From positions 310,001-374,000 of the forward strand of contig JAHCBC010000002.1 in NCBI GenBank assembly GCA_019634595.1: DNA of 64,000 bases. Direction: 5' to 3'. The notes below the pieces were generated by a model. It did not search any database. It saw nothing but the letters and a program-made list of their open reading frames with translations, and was not told the origin of the DNA. The translations under genes were made by a program, and so were the position numbers. Shown in pieces: positions 1-8,809 of the stretch (position 1 is its first letter; every line of letters begins with the position of its first letter). The stretch is from Akkermansiaceae bacterium. Lineage in GTDB: Bacteria; Verrucomicrobiota; Verrucomicrobiia; Verrucomicrobiales; Akkermansiaceae.

Positions 1-673
1 GGGCCACCGGCATCCGCTCCAACATCATGTCCACCACCCGGTCCTGATAGACCAACGACCGCCCCAGGTCCCCCTGGAGCAGTCCTGAAACCCTCGACTG
101 ATAGACGATGGCGCGCGGCGCATAGGCCGGCGTCTCCTTCACCCCGCTGTTCCGCCGGAGGTAGCGGTCCTTCCGGTCCTGCTCCGTCTCCAGCCGCACC
201 TGCCAGTTCTCGGAGGAAAGCGGCTTCCCCGTTTCCGCGAAGGTCGCGGAGACAACCTTGTCCCCGTCCCGCTTCACGTTCACCACCCGGCCATCCCCGC
301 TCAGCACCACCTGGGCCACGGTTTCCGCATCCGGCTGCCCGCCGATCATCTCGTCCGTCGCACCTCCGTACTCCTTCTTTGAAATCCGGATCTCCCTCGG
401 CACGATGCCCAGCCACTGGCCGTAGGCGGCCAAAGTCGGCTTATCCAGGCCGAACTGTTCCTCCAGTTCCTCGAGCTGTTCGTCGCTCAGCCCGCTCTGC
501 GCGTTGCTGCCCGTCGTCTTTCCCCCGCCCTTCTCCGCCGCCGCCTGCGCCTGCTGCAGCATGCGGTCCATCGGCCCGCCGGGCACGAACCGCGTGATCG
601 TGAACACCAGCAGCGTGATCCCGATCATCGTCGGGATCATCAGCAGCAGTCGTCTGATAAAATAGGCTTTCAC
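1..673 (-). CDS. Oligopeptide/microcin-type ABC transporter permease (YejB/DppB family), 5' part only
   Basis: The gene runs off the left edge, so only the N-terminal 224 or so residues are visible. A GTG start at 673 is the only possible start: an in-frame TGA lies five codons upstream. The protein opens with a basic residue pair and a long hydrophobic helix (roughly residues 9-29, AYFIRRLLLMIPTMIG...) followed by the RFVPGGP motif that is typical of the inner-membrane permeases of peptide importers (YejB, OppB, DppB). The stretch that follows (about residues 35-190) is hydrophilic and periplasmic in character, longer than in plain DppB and reminiscent of YejB; the GDLGRSL motif near the edge is also typical. 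Substrate cannot be told from this piece. The conserved EAA cytoplasmic loop lies outside the window. Confidence 0.8.
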   Translation of the reverse strand, partial: MKAYFIRRLLLMIPTMIGITLLVFTITRFVPGGPMDRMLQQAQAAAEKGGGKTTGSNAQSGLSDEQLEELEEQFGLDKPTLAAYGQWLGIVPREIRISKKEYGGATDEMIGGQPDAETVAQVVLSGDGRVVNVKRDGDKVVSATFAETGKPLSSENWQVRLETEQDRKDRYLRRNSGVKETPAYAPRAIVYQSRVSGLLQGDLGRSLVYQDRVVDMMLERMPVA

Positions 674-844
674 GCGGGCGTCACATCATTCTTTACCCCT
701 CATCCGTTGCCGTGCAAGTCCGGACGACGATTCTATCAGCGCGCCGTGTGACGCGGCAGCCACCATGATTTGAAACGGGCCGCCTCCCTGCCTGGCCATC
801 CTATCTTGACCACTCATGTTTCAAACCATAGGGATGTCTGCCAT

Positions 845-1552
845 ATGACCGAGGATGCCAACCGCTTCCGCACCACGCGCTGGACCGTCCTCCGTGATGT
901 TTCCTCCGCCGAGGAAGCTTCCGCCGCAAAGGCCCTCTCGGTGTTCTGCGGGATCTACCGTGCCCCATTGCTCGCCTTCACCAAGGCCACCATCCCCGAT
1001 CCCCAGGACGCGGAGGACTACGTGCAGGGCTTCTTCGAGAAGCTGATGGAAAGGAACTTCCTCCGCACCGCGGACCCCGACCGGGGTCGCCTGCGGACGT
1101 TCCTCCTCACCTGCCTGAAACGCCACATCGCGGACGAACGCCGGAAAAAAGATGCCGCGAAGCGCGGCGGCGGCATCCGCGAAGTCCCCCTTGATGAAGC
1201 CGGCTCCATCCCCGCGGACACCCCGGGTCCGGATGAACTCTACCACCGCCAGTGGATCCACCTGTTGCTCGGACGCTCCGTCACCCGGCTGCGGGATGCC
1301 TGGGCGGCGGCGGGAAAAGCGGACCTCTTCGCCGCGCTCACGCCCTGGCTGGGTTTCGCCCCGGAAAGCGAGGAAGACCGCGCGGCCCTCGCCACCCGGC
1401 TCGGAATGACAAAGGGCTCGCTGAAAACCTGCCTCTACCGCCTGCGGAAGGAATACCGGGAGATCCTCATGGAAGAGATCTCGGAGACCCTCGAAGAAAA
1501 AACCCCGGACAGGGTGATGGAGGAAATGAAGCAACTCCTGGCCCTCGTCTGA
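845..1552 (+). CDS. ECF-like RNA polymerase sigma factor
   Basis: This 235-residue protein resembles the ECF-like sigma factors common in Planctomycetes and Verrucomicrobia. Region 2 is visible as the segment starting FRTTRWTVL and continuing through QDAEDYVQGFFEKLMER, followed by the RLRTFLLTCLKRHIADERRKK helix that belongs to the region 2/linker. Region 4 is the C-terminal helix-turn-helix LATRLGMTKGSLKTCLYRLRKEYREIL. The ATG at 845 is preferred over an in-frame ATG at 770, because the upstream 25 residues look unrelated and AGGGA lies upstream of 845. A Ser/Thr kinase gene follows 130 bp downstream, the usual pairing for this sigma group, which suggests kinase-linked control. The target regulon is unknown. 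Confidence 0.88.
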   Translation: MTEDANRFRTTRWTVLRDVSSAEEASAAKALSVFCGIYRAPLLAFTKATIPDPQDAEDYVQGFFEKLMERNFLRTADPDRGRLRTFLLTCLKRHIADERRKKDAAKRGGGIREVPLDEAGSIPADTPGPDELYHRQWIHLLLGRSVTRLRDAWAAAGKADLFAALTPWLGFAPESEEDRAALATRLGMTKGSLKTCLYRLRKEYREILMEEISETLEEKTPDRVMEEMKQLLALV

Positions 1553-1682
1553 GCCATCCGGAAAAATCGTCTGTGACCTCCGCGCCCGTTTTACGAATGC
1601 AATGACAAGGAGGGTGGGTGGTTGGCCTTTCACCGTGCCATCAACTCCAGCCAGCCATCGGCCCTCCCCACTTCCTTTCCCC

Positions 1683-3491
1683 ATGAAATTTCCCTGCCCC
1701 CACTGCAACGCCACCCTGGAAGCCCTGGCCGAACATGAGGGGGCGAATGCCGACTGCGCCCTCTGCGGAGGGAAATTCGTCGTCCCCGCTCCGGAACAGC
1801 CCGCCACGAAAATCGCCGGGATCGATGCGGCGGAACTGCTCGCCCGCGGCCTCCAGACCATCGCCCCGCCGGACGCGGGCGGCTGGGAACCCCCGGAGCC
1901 GGAGGAGCTTTCCCGCCTGCTCCCGCAATACCAGATCGAATCCATCCTCGGCCGTGGCGGCATGGGTGCCGTCTATAAAGGCCGACAGGAACGCCTCGGC
2001 CGGAACGTCGCCATCAAGCTGTTGCCCGCGGAACTCGCGGAGGATGAAAACTTCGTCGCCCGGTTCGAGCGGGAGGCGCGCACGCTGGCAAAACTGGACC
2101 ACCCCGGCATCATCCACGTCTATGACTTCGGCCAGACTTCCGAGGGCCATCTCTATTTCGTCATGGAGTTCATCGACGGCACGGACCTCCACCAGATGAT
2201 CCACGGTCCCGGCCTCACCCCGCCGCAATCGCTCGAAATCATCGGCCAGGTCTGCGACGCCCTCCAGTTCGCCCACACCCAGGGGGTGGTCCACCGCGAC
2301 ATCAAGCCCGCCAACATCCTCGTCACCAAGGGCGGCAGGGTGAAGCTCGCGGACTTCGGCCTCGCCCGCCCCATGCAGGCCGGAGCCTCCGGCCAGCTCA
2401 CCCTCACCCGCGTCGTGATGGGTACCCCGGACTACATGGCCCCGGAGCAGAAACGCGGGGAGGGCGACCACCGTGTCGATCTCTACGCCCTCGGCGTCAT
2501 GCTTTACGAAATGCTCTGCGGTCGCACGCCTCAGGGCGCATGGCAGCCGCCCAGCACCCGCGCCCGGACCGATGCCCGGCTGGATCAGGTCGTCATCAAG
2601 GCCATGCAGGAAGAGCCGGAGCAACGCTACCAGCAGGCCAGCGAGGTGAAGACGGATGTGGATGGCATCCGCACCACGCTGGTTTCCCCCTCCCACGCCG
2701 GGAAAGCTCCGCCAACCCCGAAACAAGGCAGGAAACCGGCGGCGCTCCAGGCTCCCGGATCATCCATCAACCGTTCCCCCCTTCCGAAACGGACCCGCAA
2801 CAACCGCCTCGCCGCGGGTGCCTCCGCCGCCGTCCTGCTGCTGGGCTTGGGAGGCTGGCTGGCCCTGCGGTCGCCGCAGACGCCGCAGACAGTCCCGGAT
2901 GTGGCTTCCGGGAAAAACCCCGCCGCTCCTGGAGCCGGAACTCCTGCGACGAAAATCCGGTGGCAGGAAGTCTTCGAAGCCTCGAACCGTCATAGTGCCC
3001 ATACCCCCGGCCCAGACGGGTGGGTCACGATGAAGGCTCCCCCGGCGGGTCCGAACAACAGCACCACCCGGAAGATCGACACGCCGCGCTTCGTCGTCCG
3101 GTGGACGGTGAAGTGGCAGGAGACTTCAAACACTTCCGCCCTGACCATGCGAGTGGGAGACCAGTACCGGGATGTCCATGTCACCACGGATCAGGTCTTC
3201 ATCCCCTCCAACCTCCGGATTCCCCACGACCGCCCCTTGCAGGCGGGAGATGAGATCCACCTCTGTCTCGCCGTGCTCGACCGCATCGCCCATCTGTGGG
3301 TGAATGGAAAAAACGGGGGCACCCAACGACTCCCCGCGGACCCGGAATCCCTCGCGTTCCGGCTGACGCGTCCGGAACGCGAAAGCGATGAGGTGGTCCA
3401 ACTCCGCGACATCGTGTGGGCGGATCTTTCCGGGATGACCGCGGAAGCCGCGCTCCAGCGCGTCGCCACGGAAACGCTCCCCACCCGATGA
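1683..3491 (+). CDS. Membrane Ser/Thr protein kinase with N-terminal zinc ribbon
   Basis: The protein has 602 residues. It begins with a zinc ribbon (C5-x2-C8 ... C25-x2-C28), then a Hanks-type kinase domain from about residue 83. The glycine loop GRGGMG, the catalytic lysine in VAIKLL, the HRDIKPAN catalytic loop, DFG and the YMAPEQ motif are all present, so it should be active. A proline-rich linker leads to one membrane segment (about 376-398), and the rest (about 410-602) is an extracytoplasmic beta-rich domain that looks LamG/DUF1080-like, a likely sensor or ligand-binding domain. An in-frame ATG at 1602 exists, but the ATG at 1683 places the zinc ribbon at the N-terminus as in relatives. 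Its stop overlaps the start of a decayed sigma factor gene (ATGA), so it stood in a sigma-kinase-sigma arrangement. Confidence 0.9.
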   Translation: MKFPCPHCNATLEALAEHEGANADCALCGGKFVVPAPEQPATKIAGIDAAELLARGLQTIAPPDAGGWEPPEPEELSRLLPQYQIESILGRGGMGAVYKGRQERLGRNVAIKLLPAELAEDENFVARFEREARTLAKLDHPGIIHVYDFGQTSEGHLYFVMEFIDGTDLHQMIHGPGLTPPQSLEIIGQVCDALQFAHTQGVVHRDIKPANILVTKGGRVKLADFGLARPMQAGASGQLTLTRVVMGTPDYMAPEQKRGEGDHRVDLYALGVMLYEMLCGRTPQGAWQPPSTRARTDARLDQVVIKAMQEEPEQRYQQASEVKTDVDGIRTTLVSPSHAGKAPPTPKQGRKPAALQAPGSSINRSPLPKRTRNNRLAAGASAAVLLLGLGGWLALRSPQTPQTVPDVASGKNPAAPGAGTPATKIRWQEVFEASNRHSAHTPGPDGWVTMKAPPAGPNNSTTRKIDTPRFVVRWTVKWQETSNTSALTMRVGDQYRDVHVTTDQVFIPSNLRIPHDRPLQAGDEIHLCLAVLDRIAHLWVNGKNGGTQRLPADPESLAFRLTRPERESDEVVQLRDIVWADLSGMTAEAALQRVATETLPTR

Positions 3492-3982
3492 ACCCCGACC
3501 CCCGGCACCTCATGGAGCCTCATCGCCGCCCTCAGAGGCGATGATCCCCGGGAAGCGGACCAGGCGCTGGCGCAGATCTGCGAAACCTACCGCTACCCCC
3601 TCTACTGCTACCTCCGTCTCCGCGGTCTGGACCACCCCGACGCGGAGGATGTGCTGCACGATTCCCTCGCCGGGTTTCTCAGGAAAGCCCTCTACGACAG
3701 CGAAAGCCCGTCATGGACCGACACCCCGGACCAGATCTACCAGCGCAAATACGCCACCGCCCTGCGTCCCGTCCTCGAAAACGGCGGCACCCTCCGCGGG
3801 CATGACCCTGCCGCCCTCGCCGCCTCCCTTTTCCATCACGGAGGACTCCCTCCGCACCGCCCTCCACCGCATGCTCGGCCAGTTCGCCAAACACCTCCGC
3901 CGGGAAGTCCCGCCGGACCGTCGAATCCGACGATCAGGTCAGCGATGAGATCCGCCAGCTCCACCGTCTGTTCGTCCCCTGA
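3488..3982 (+). pseudogene. Decayed ECF-like sigma factor gene
   Basis: Three reading frames together spell a sigma factor. The ATG overlapping the kinase stop starts one frame. After a C-run near 3499 the second frame gives SWSLIAALRGDD, then DAEDVLHDSLAGFLRK (region 2). After about 3825 the next frame gives SITEDSLRTALHRMLGQF and AKHLRREV (region 4), and a last shift near 3912 yields a typical C-terminus ending in RLFVP and a stop at 3980-3982. The middle, corresponding to the linker between regions 2 and 4, is much shorter than in the intact gene at 845, so there is at least one deletion besides the frame changes. This pattern fits a relic rather than sequencing error alone. It was probably translationally coupled to the kinase. 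Confidence 0.75.
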
Positions 3983-3995
3983 ACATTCAAGGAGC

Positions 3996-4041
3996 GTGGG
4001 CGTCCCGCCCACTTGGCCGGGGATATGGGCGGGATGCCCGC
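3996..4041. repeat. Two-hairpin REP-like repeat (GTCCC-loop type)
   Basis: A perfect hairpin GTGGGC-gtccc-GCCCAC (3996-4012) is followed by GGGC-gggat-GCCC (4027-4039). The stem with a GTCCC loop is the same design as the REP units at 26403 and at the ends of the transposase element in ispG, although the stem sequences differ. Confidence 0.6.
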
Positions 4042-4052
4042 GCCTTTTTTTC
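4026..4052 (+). terminator. Possible intrinsic terminator after the sigma-factor relic
   Basis: The second hairpin of the REP-like unit is followed by a run of eight T residues (4045-4052), so transcripts from the kinase region could end here. The stem is imperfect and the T-run begins about five bases after it. Confidence 0.5.
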
Positions 4053-4144
4053 CGTTCCGGAAATTTTTTTCAGAAATTCCGTAACCAACTCCGGCGGAAT
4101 GACTATCCGTAGAAGTGAGCCACCTTTTTCCTGATACCCGACCT

Positions 4145-4197
4145 CCGGCAATGCGGGGGAGGGACCGCACCACCTGCCCGTGGAGCCGCATTGCCGG
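4145..4197. repeat. 12-bp perfect inverted repeat
   Basis: The arms CCGGCAATGCGG (4145-4156) and CCGCATTGCCGG (4186-4197) are separated by 29 bases. The repeat covers the ATG at 4180, which argues that this ATG is not the true start of the following gene. Confidence 0.6.
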
Positions 4198-4233
4198 AAA
4201 TCCGGAGCTTCTTCATTCCGAGCAGTCATCGGA

Positions 4234-4869
4234 GTGCCCGCCGCCTGCCTTCTTTCATCCTGCTCCGTTATGGAAATCGCCGGCATGAAAACCGTCATCG
4301 AGCAGGCAGGCGGGGACGTTCCCAGCCGTATCCGCTTTCAGGGTTACGAGTTCCGCACCGGCTGCGCCTACCGCGCCCAGTTGGGCAGCATCGGTGTCGT
4401 CCGCCGGGCGGGGAAGAACGTGTTCGAGCTGAACGAATCCAAGAATGACAAAATCCGCGACTACCTGAAGCGCACCAAAAACAGCCGCATCATCACCTCC
4501 ATCATCCAGGTGAAAGGCCACACCCTGGCCCGGAAATCCACCACCATCATCGATCTCGTCCAATCCGGGGAGGATGGCGAGGCAGCCGCGCTCGCGGTCA
4601 AGGAAAGCTCCCCCTCCGGCAACGCCTCCCGCACGCCGGGGCTGAACATCCACGACGGCGGTATCTACGCCTACGAGTATTCCCGCGTCATCAGGGAAAA
4701 GGACACGGGTAAAATCGCCGACATCCTCGCGGATCGTCCCTCCACCTTCTTCGGCTGGTGGGATTCCACGGACCACAACCTCCTCAACGTCACCTCCAAC
4801 CCGCACAAAACCGGAACCACCGCCCCCTGGGAAATCCATTCCTCCGCCTTCCGCCGCCGGAGGAAGTGA
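4234..4869 (+). CDS. Hypothetical exported or lipoprotein-like protein
   Basis: I do not recognise this family. The reading frame is open from an ATG at 4180, but that ATG lies inside an inverted repeat. A GTG at 4234 gives a short hydrophobic lead VPAACLLSSC with a lipobox-like cysteine, and another ATG stands at 4270, so the start is uncertain. The mature part is hydrophilic, with basic stretches (KNDKIRDYLKRTKNSR) and a tail rich in aromatic residues (FFGWWDSTDHN). It lies just upstream of a PEP-CTERM gene and may share its transcript. The frame stays open with the codon usage of neighbouring genes, which supports it being real. Confidence 0.6.
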   Translation: MPAACLLSSCSVMEIAGMKTVIEQAGGDVPSRIRFQGYEFRTGCAYRAQLGSIGVVRRAGKNVFELNESKNDKIRDYLKRTKNSRIITSIIQVKGHTLARKSTTIIDLVQSGEDGEAAALAVKESSPSGNASRTPGLNIHDGGIYAYEYSRVIREKDTGKIADILADRPSTFFGWWDSTDHNLLNVTSNPHKTGTTAPWEIHSSAFRRRRK

Positions 4870-4916
4870 AGCCCGGCGATGTCTTTTTTCCGATCTCTCC
4901 CATCCAATCATTCTCC

Positions 4917-6692
4917 ATGAAACCGAAACACCTCCTGTTCCTCGCCTCCATCGTTTTCTCCACTTCTGCTCTGCCCGCGGCGGAACTCACCGCTTCCGAC
5001 AGTGCAGCGGGTGATTCCTTTTACTCCATGAGCCTTTCCGGTAGCGCCGTCATAGTAGGGGTTCCTCATGATGACGATGACGGATACGATTTCGGCTCGG
5101 CCTACGTGTTCCGGAATCTGGATGTGGCCACCGGCAGCATCACCGAAAACGTCAAACTCACCGCTTCCGATGGTGCGGAATTCGACTACTTTGGTATCTC
5201 CGCGAGCCTTTCAGGAACCAGTGCCATCGTCGGGGCGCGCTACGATGACGACAAGGGAAACGATTCCGGCTCGGCGTATGTGTTCCGAAATCTGGACACG
5301 GCTACCGGCAGTATCACCGAGAGCGTCAAGCTCACCGCTTCCGATGGCAAGGCGAATGGTCAATTCGGTGAGTCCGTAAGCCTCTTCGGCAGCACAGCTA
5401 TTGTCGGTGCATACTATCCTTCCAATATAGGTTCGGCATATGTGTTTCGGAATCTGGACATGGCTACCGGCAGCATCACCGAGAATCTCAAGCTCACCGC
5501 TTCCGATGGCGCGGGGGGTGATTACTTCGGCAATTCCGTGAGCCTCTCCGACTCCATCGGCCTCGTCGGAGCTCGCTTGGATAGGGACAACGGGGTAAAC
5601 TCCGGCTCAGCGTATGTGTTCCGGAATCTGGACACGGCTACCGGCAGCATCACCGAGAGCGTCAAGCTCACCGCTTCCGATGGTAAGGCGAATGATCAAT
5701 TCGGTAGCTCTGTGAGTTTGTCTGGTTCCATCGGCCTCGTCGGAGCTTGGCGGGGAGGTAACTCCAATTCCGGTGCGGCGTATGTATTTCGGAATCTGGA
5801 AATCGCCACCGGCACCATCACTGAGAACGTCAAACTCACTGCCTCCGATGGCGTGATAGAGGATAACTTCGGCAATTCCGTGAGCCTTTCCGGCACTACC
5901 GCTATCGTCGGGGCTTATGGGGATGATGACGATGGAATGAACTCCGGTTCGGCGTATGTGTTCCGGAATCTGGACACTGCTGTCGGAAGTATTATAGAAA
6001 ACGTGAAAATTACAGCCTCCGATGGTGCGGCGCACCGTAACTTTGGCCGCTCCGTGAGCCTTGATGGGGATCTTTTTGTAGTCGCTACGGGTTCCCCCTC
6101 CGCTAGCAAAGCCTACACCGGAAGCGTGAGCAGCATGACCACGCTGGATGCGGGCAACGCCAGCCGCACCATCGATGGCATCAGCTTCGTTTCGCAAGAC
6201 GACTGGATCATCGGCCGGACGACGGACAACAACACCGTGACCCTCACCGCAGGTGACACCGCAGATGTCACCTCCGCCGGAAGAGCCGTTCATATCGGCA
6301 AGGAAGCCGGGAGTGATGACAACGCGCTGGTCATCGCGGGAACCTTCCACGCCACCGAGGTATACATCGGTGCCCATACCGGCAACACGGGGAATGTTCT
6401 CGAACTGCAGGCCACTTCGGTCATCGATGCGGATGTGATCCGTCTGGCGGCGGGGAATTTCCTGCGGCTCGAAGGCGACCATACCTTGGGTCTTCTCGGC
6501 TATCTGGACGACACCGACCTTCAGGTATGGGACAGCGGGGCGTGGCAGACGGTGGATGGGTCGAATCAGGATAGCCTCATTGCTGTCACTTACGATTCCG
6601 GCTTCACCACCGTCGGAGTGATCCCCGAGCCCTCCGCGCTCCTGCTCACCCTGCTGGGCGGTGTCTCCGCCCTCCGCCGCCGGAGGAAGTGA
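4917..6692 (+). CDS. PEP-CTERM-sorted FG-GAP repeat surface protein
   Basis: The 591-residue protein begins with a signal peptide (MKPKHLLFLASIVF..., cleavage near ALPAA). About seven repeats of roughly 55 residues follow, each with a block like LTASDGA..DYFG, then SVSLSG, IVGA, GSAYVFRNLD and TGSIT. These are FG-GAP/integrin-type beta-propeller repeats, with DDD-rich calcium-binding-like loops. A second beta-rich domain spans about 410-560. The C-terminus VIPEPSALLLTLLGG plus RRRRK is a PEP-CTERM tail: PEP motif, membrane helix, basic end, recognised by an exosortase. The start at 4917 is chosen for the signal peptide; the frame is open further upstream without meaning. Repeat units are also nearly identical at the DNA level. 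A role in the envelope or extracellular matrix is likely; no ligand can be named. Confidence 0.85.
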   Translation: MKPKHLLFLASIVFSTSALPAAELTASDSAAGDSFYSMSLSGSAVIVGVPHDDDDGYDFGSAYVFRNLDVATGSITENVKLTASDGAEFDYFGISASLSGTSAIVGARYDDDKGNDSGSAYVFRNLDTATGSITESVKLTASDGKANGQFGESVSLFGSTAIVGAYYPSNIGSAYVFRNLDMATGSITENLKLTASDGAGGDYFGNSVSLSDSIGLVGARLDRDNGVNSGSAYVFRNLDTATGSITESVKLTASDGKANDQFGSSVSLSGSIGLVGAWRGGNSNSGAAYVFRNLEIATGTITENVKLTASDGVIEDNFGNSVSLSGTTAIVGAYGDDDDGMNSGSAYVFRNLDTAVGSIIENVKITASDGAAHRNFGRSVSLDGDLFVVATGSPSASKAYTGSVSSMTTLDAGNASRTIDGISFVSQDDWIIGRTTDNNTVTLTAGDTADVTSAGRAVHIGKEAGSDDNALVIAGTFHATEVYIGAHTGNTGNVLELQATSVIDADVIRLAAGNFLRLEGDHTLGLLGYLDDTDLQVWDSGAWQTVDGSNQDSLIAVTYDSGFTTVGVIPEPSALLLTLLGGVSALRRRRK

Positions 6693-6801
6693 CCCGCATC
6701 TCTCCTCTCCGGCCTTCCGCCATCCCGACAAACATCCCGAACCCACCATGCAAATGAACCACCCTGAAAAACTCCGCCACCCGGCATTCCCCCGTTCCAT
6801 C

Positions 6802-7800
6802 ATGAAAACCATCTTCTCCCTGCTCTGCGTGCTTTCGTTCCTCCCGCCGCTCCATGCCGCCACATGGACGGTGGACAACAACACCTCCCGCCCCGCCAAT
6901 TTCAGGACCATCCAGGCGGCGATCAATGCCGCGGCGGTGGGGGATACCGTGCTGATCGCCGCATCTTCCACCACTTATTCCGGATTCACTCTCACGAAAA
7001 GGTTGAACTTGATCGGCCCCGGGGATACGATGGCGGGTGGTGGAAGGGCCACAGTGGAGAGAACAATAGCCATCACTTCGGTCACGGATGTATTGAGCCC
7101 CGACTATGGAAGAAATGCAGGCGGAACCCGGATCGAGGGCTTGGTGATAACGGAAGGGGATTCGGCATATAACAGCCTCACCATTTCGTCGGCGTGTAGC
7201 CATGTGGTGATCAAAAGATGCTCATTGGGATACTTCTCATCTAACGGAAGCCACACAATGATCTTGAGCTGCTGGTTTTCGAAATATCTTACGATCAATG
7301 GCGCGAATTCTTCGATCATTGGATCACATTTTCGAGGTACTAATACTTATAAAGAGGGCTTTTTGGTCGAAAATTGCATAATAAGAGACGGTTATATTAA
7401 CAGCTCGTTTCCCCCGATTCTCCGTAACACCATCCTTATCAATCAGAATGAAACGGGTTCCTATTCAGGGGCGACATACGATCATTGCATGTCCCTCGGA
7501 CCCAAGACGCTCCCCGCGGGCAACGGAAATATCAACCTGATCTACTCACAGGCAGCGAATGTATTCACCAACTTTGTCCCAAGCGATTACTCCAGTTGGA
7601 GCAACCTGCAGCTCAAGGAAGGAAGCCAGGCAAGGGGAGCCGGGAGGAATGGGGTGGATATGGGAATCTACGCCGGAAGCTCGCCGTATGTTCCGGGATA
7701 CGTGCCGGCTCTGCCGCGGGTGAACGCACTCGTGCTTCCTTCGGTGGTCCCGGATTCTTCCGGCCTGACCTTCGAGATCTCGGCGGAAGCGCGTGATTGA
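6802..7800 (+). CDS. Secreted right-handed beta-helix (pectate-lyase-fold) protein
   Basis: The protein has 332 residues and starts with a clear signal peptide (MKTIFSLLCVLSFLPPLHA). Next comes TWTVDNN...FRTIQAAINAAAVGDTVLIA, a signature of pectin-lyase-fold proteins, where a repeated entry defines the first coils; later segments alternate short beta strands with turns (for example LIGPGDTM, VVIKRCSLGYF). No catalytic residues of a known lyase can be named. The ATG at 6802 is preferred over in-frame ATGs upstream because it begins the signal peptide. The middle of the gene (about 7180-7440) is less GC-rich than its surroundings. The stop overlaps a GTG of the next frame, and the next gene starts 13 bp on, so the two are probably co-transcribed. 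Confidence 0.7.
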   Translation: MKTIFSLLCVLSFLPPLHAATWTVDNNTSRPANFRTIQAAINAAAVGDTVLIAASSTTYSGFTLTKRLNLIGPGDTMAGGGRATVERTIAITSVTDVLSPDYGRNAGGTRIEGLVITEGDSAYNSLTISSACSHVVIKRCSLGYFSSNGSHTMILSCWFSKYLTINGANSSIIGSHFRGTNTYKEGFLVENCIIRDGYINSSFPPILRNTILINQNETGSYSGATYDHCMSLGPKTLPAGNGNINLIYSQAANVFTNFVPSDYSSWSNLQLKEGSQARGAGRNGVDMGIYAGSSPYVPGYVPALPRVNALVLPSVVPDSSGLTFEISAEARD

Positions 7801-7813
7801 AACCCCGGACTCC

Positions 7814-8809
7814 ATGGACATGAAAAGACTGCTCCTTTCCCTCATCGCCTTGTTTCCCGGCACGCCGGCCTTCGCCCTCACCCTCCAGTCGGGCGAATGG
7901 TTCCTCAATGGCGATCCCGGCCGTGGAAGCGGGACCTCTTTCAGCCTCCCTTCCTCGGTGACCGCTTCCAGGAGCGTGGCCATCCCGGCTTCCGCCCTGA
8001 ACGGGCTGGGGGAAGGCGTCCACCTCCTCGGTGTCCGCTTGCGGGACAGCGAGGGGAGGTGGGGTCATGCGGTGTGGAGAACCTTCTACAAGAAAGGCAC
8101 GCCGGAAGCCCCGCCGCCTGTCGTTTCCCTCGCCTACCAAATCAGCCGCGGCGGAGCCACGGTGGCCGACGGCACGGTTGCCGCGACGACGCCCGGCGGG
8201 CAGGTGACTATCCCCGTCAGCCACGGCAACGACGGTCTGCAACTCGATGCCCAGCACCTTGTCCAGGTGTTCCCCGTCGATGCCCTGGGCCGCCGGGGTC
8301 ACGCCGTGACCGTTCCATTCACCTTCAAGCGTTACGTGCAGGTCTGGCAGGAGGAACACTTCACCACCGCGGAGCGCAACAACCCGGCGGTCTCCGGCGA
8401 TGATGCGGATCCGGACAAGGACGGCCTCACGAATGCGCAGGAGCGTTTCTTCGCCCTCGATCCACGGAACGCGGGGGACTCCGGCCTTGCCGCTGTCTGG
8501 ATCGGGCAACAGGCGGACGCCAGCGGGACGAACCGCCCCGCCCGTGCCCCGGCTGGCGGCGCTCCATGGTCCCTGAGCTTCCGTGTGCCCGCCGGCGGGA
8601 CGGTCGGGGAGGATGGCATCTACCGCACCAGCGATCTCCACTACACCCTGCGCCACAATACGGACCTGGGATCATGGGATGCCATCCCGTCCTCCTGGCT
8701 CGCCGGATGGAGTCTCCATGACCTGGGGGATGGGGCGGCGAGGCTCCGGATGGAGGTGATGCCGGATGCGTCCGGCAAACGCTTCTTCAGCCTGGAAGGG
8801 GCGAGGTGA
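7814..8809 (+). CDS. Secreted protein with a thrombospondin type-3-like calcium motif
   Basis: The 331-residue protein carries a signal peptide (MDMKRLLLSLIALFPGTPAFA). The middle consists of beta-sandwich-like segments (GVRLRDSEGRWGHAVW recurs in spirit as VFPVDALGRRGHAV). The segment DDADPDKDGLTNAQERFFALDP is a typical calcium-binding TSP3/dockerin-like loop, widespread in verrucomicrobial secreted proteins just before a C-terminal domain. Start codons ATG 7814 and ATG 7820 are both possible; a GTG at 7793 overlaps the upstream stop. It follows the beta-helix gene directly, and together they look like a two-gene secreted unit: a beta-helix and a fibre-like partner. Function unknown. Confidence 0.7.
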   Translation: MDMKRLLLSLIALFPGTPAFALTLQSGEWFLNGDPGRGSGTSFSLPSSVTASRSVAIPASALNGLGEGVHLLGVRLRDSEGRWGHAVWRTFYKKGTPEAPPPVVSLAYQISRGGATVADGTVAATTPGGQVTIPVSHGNDGLQLDAQHLVQVFPVDALGRRGHAVTVPFTFKRYVQVWQEEHFTTAERNNPAVSGDDADPDKDGLTNAQERFFALDPRNAGDSGLAAVWIGQQADASGTNRPARAPAGGAPWSLSFRVPAGGTVGEDGIYRTSDLHYTLRHNTDLGSWDAIPSSWLAGWSLHDLGDGAARLRMEVMPDASGKRFFSLEGAR

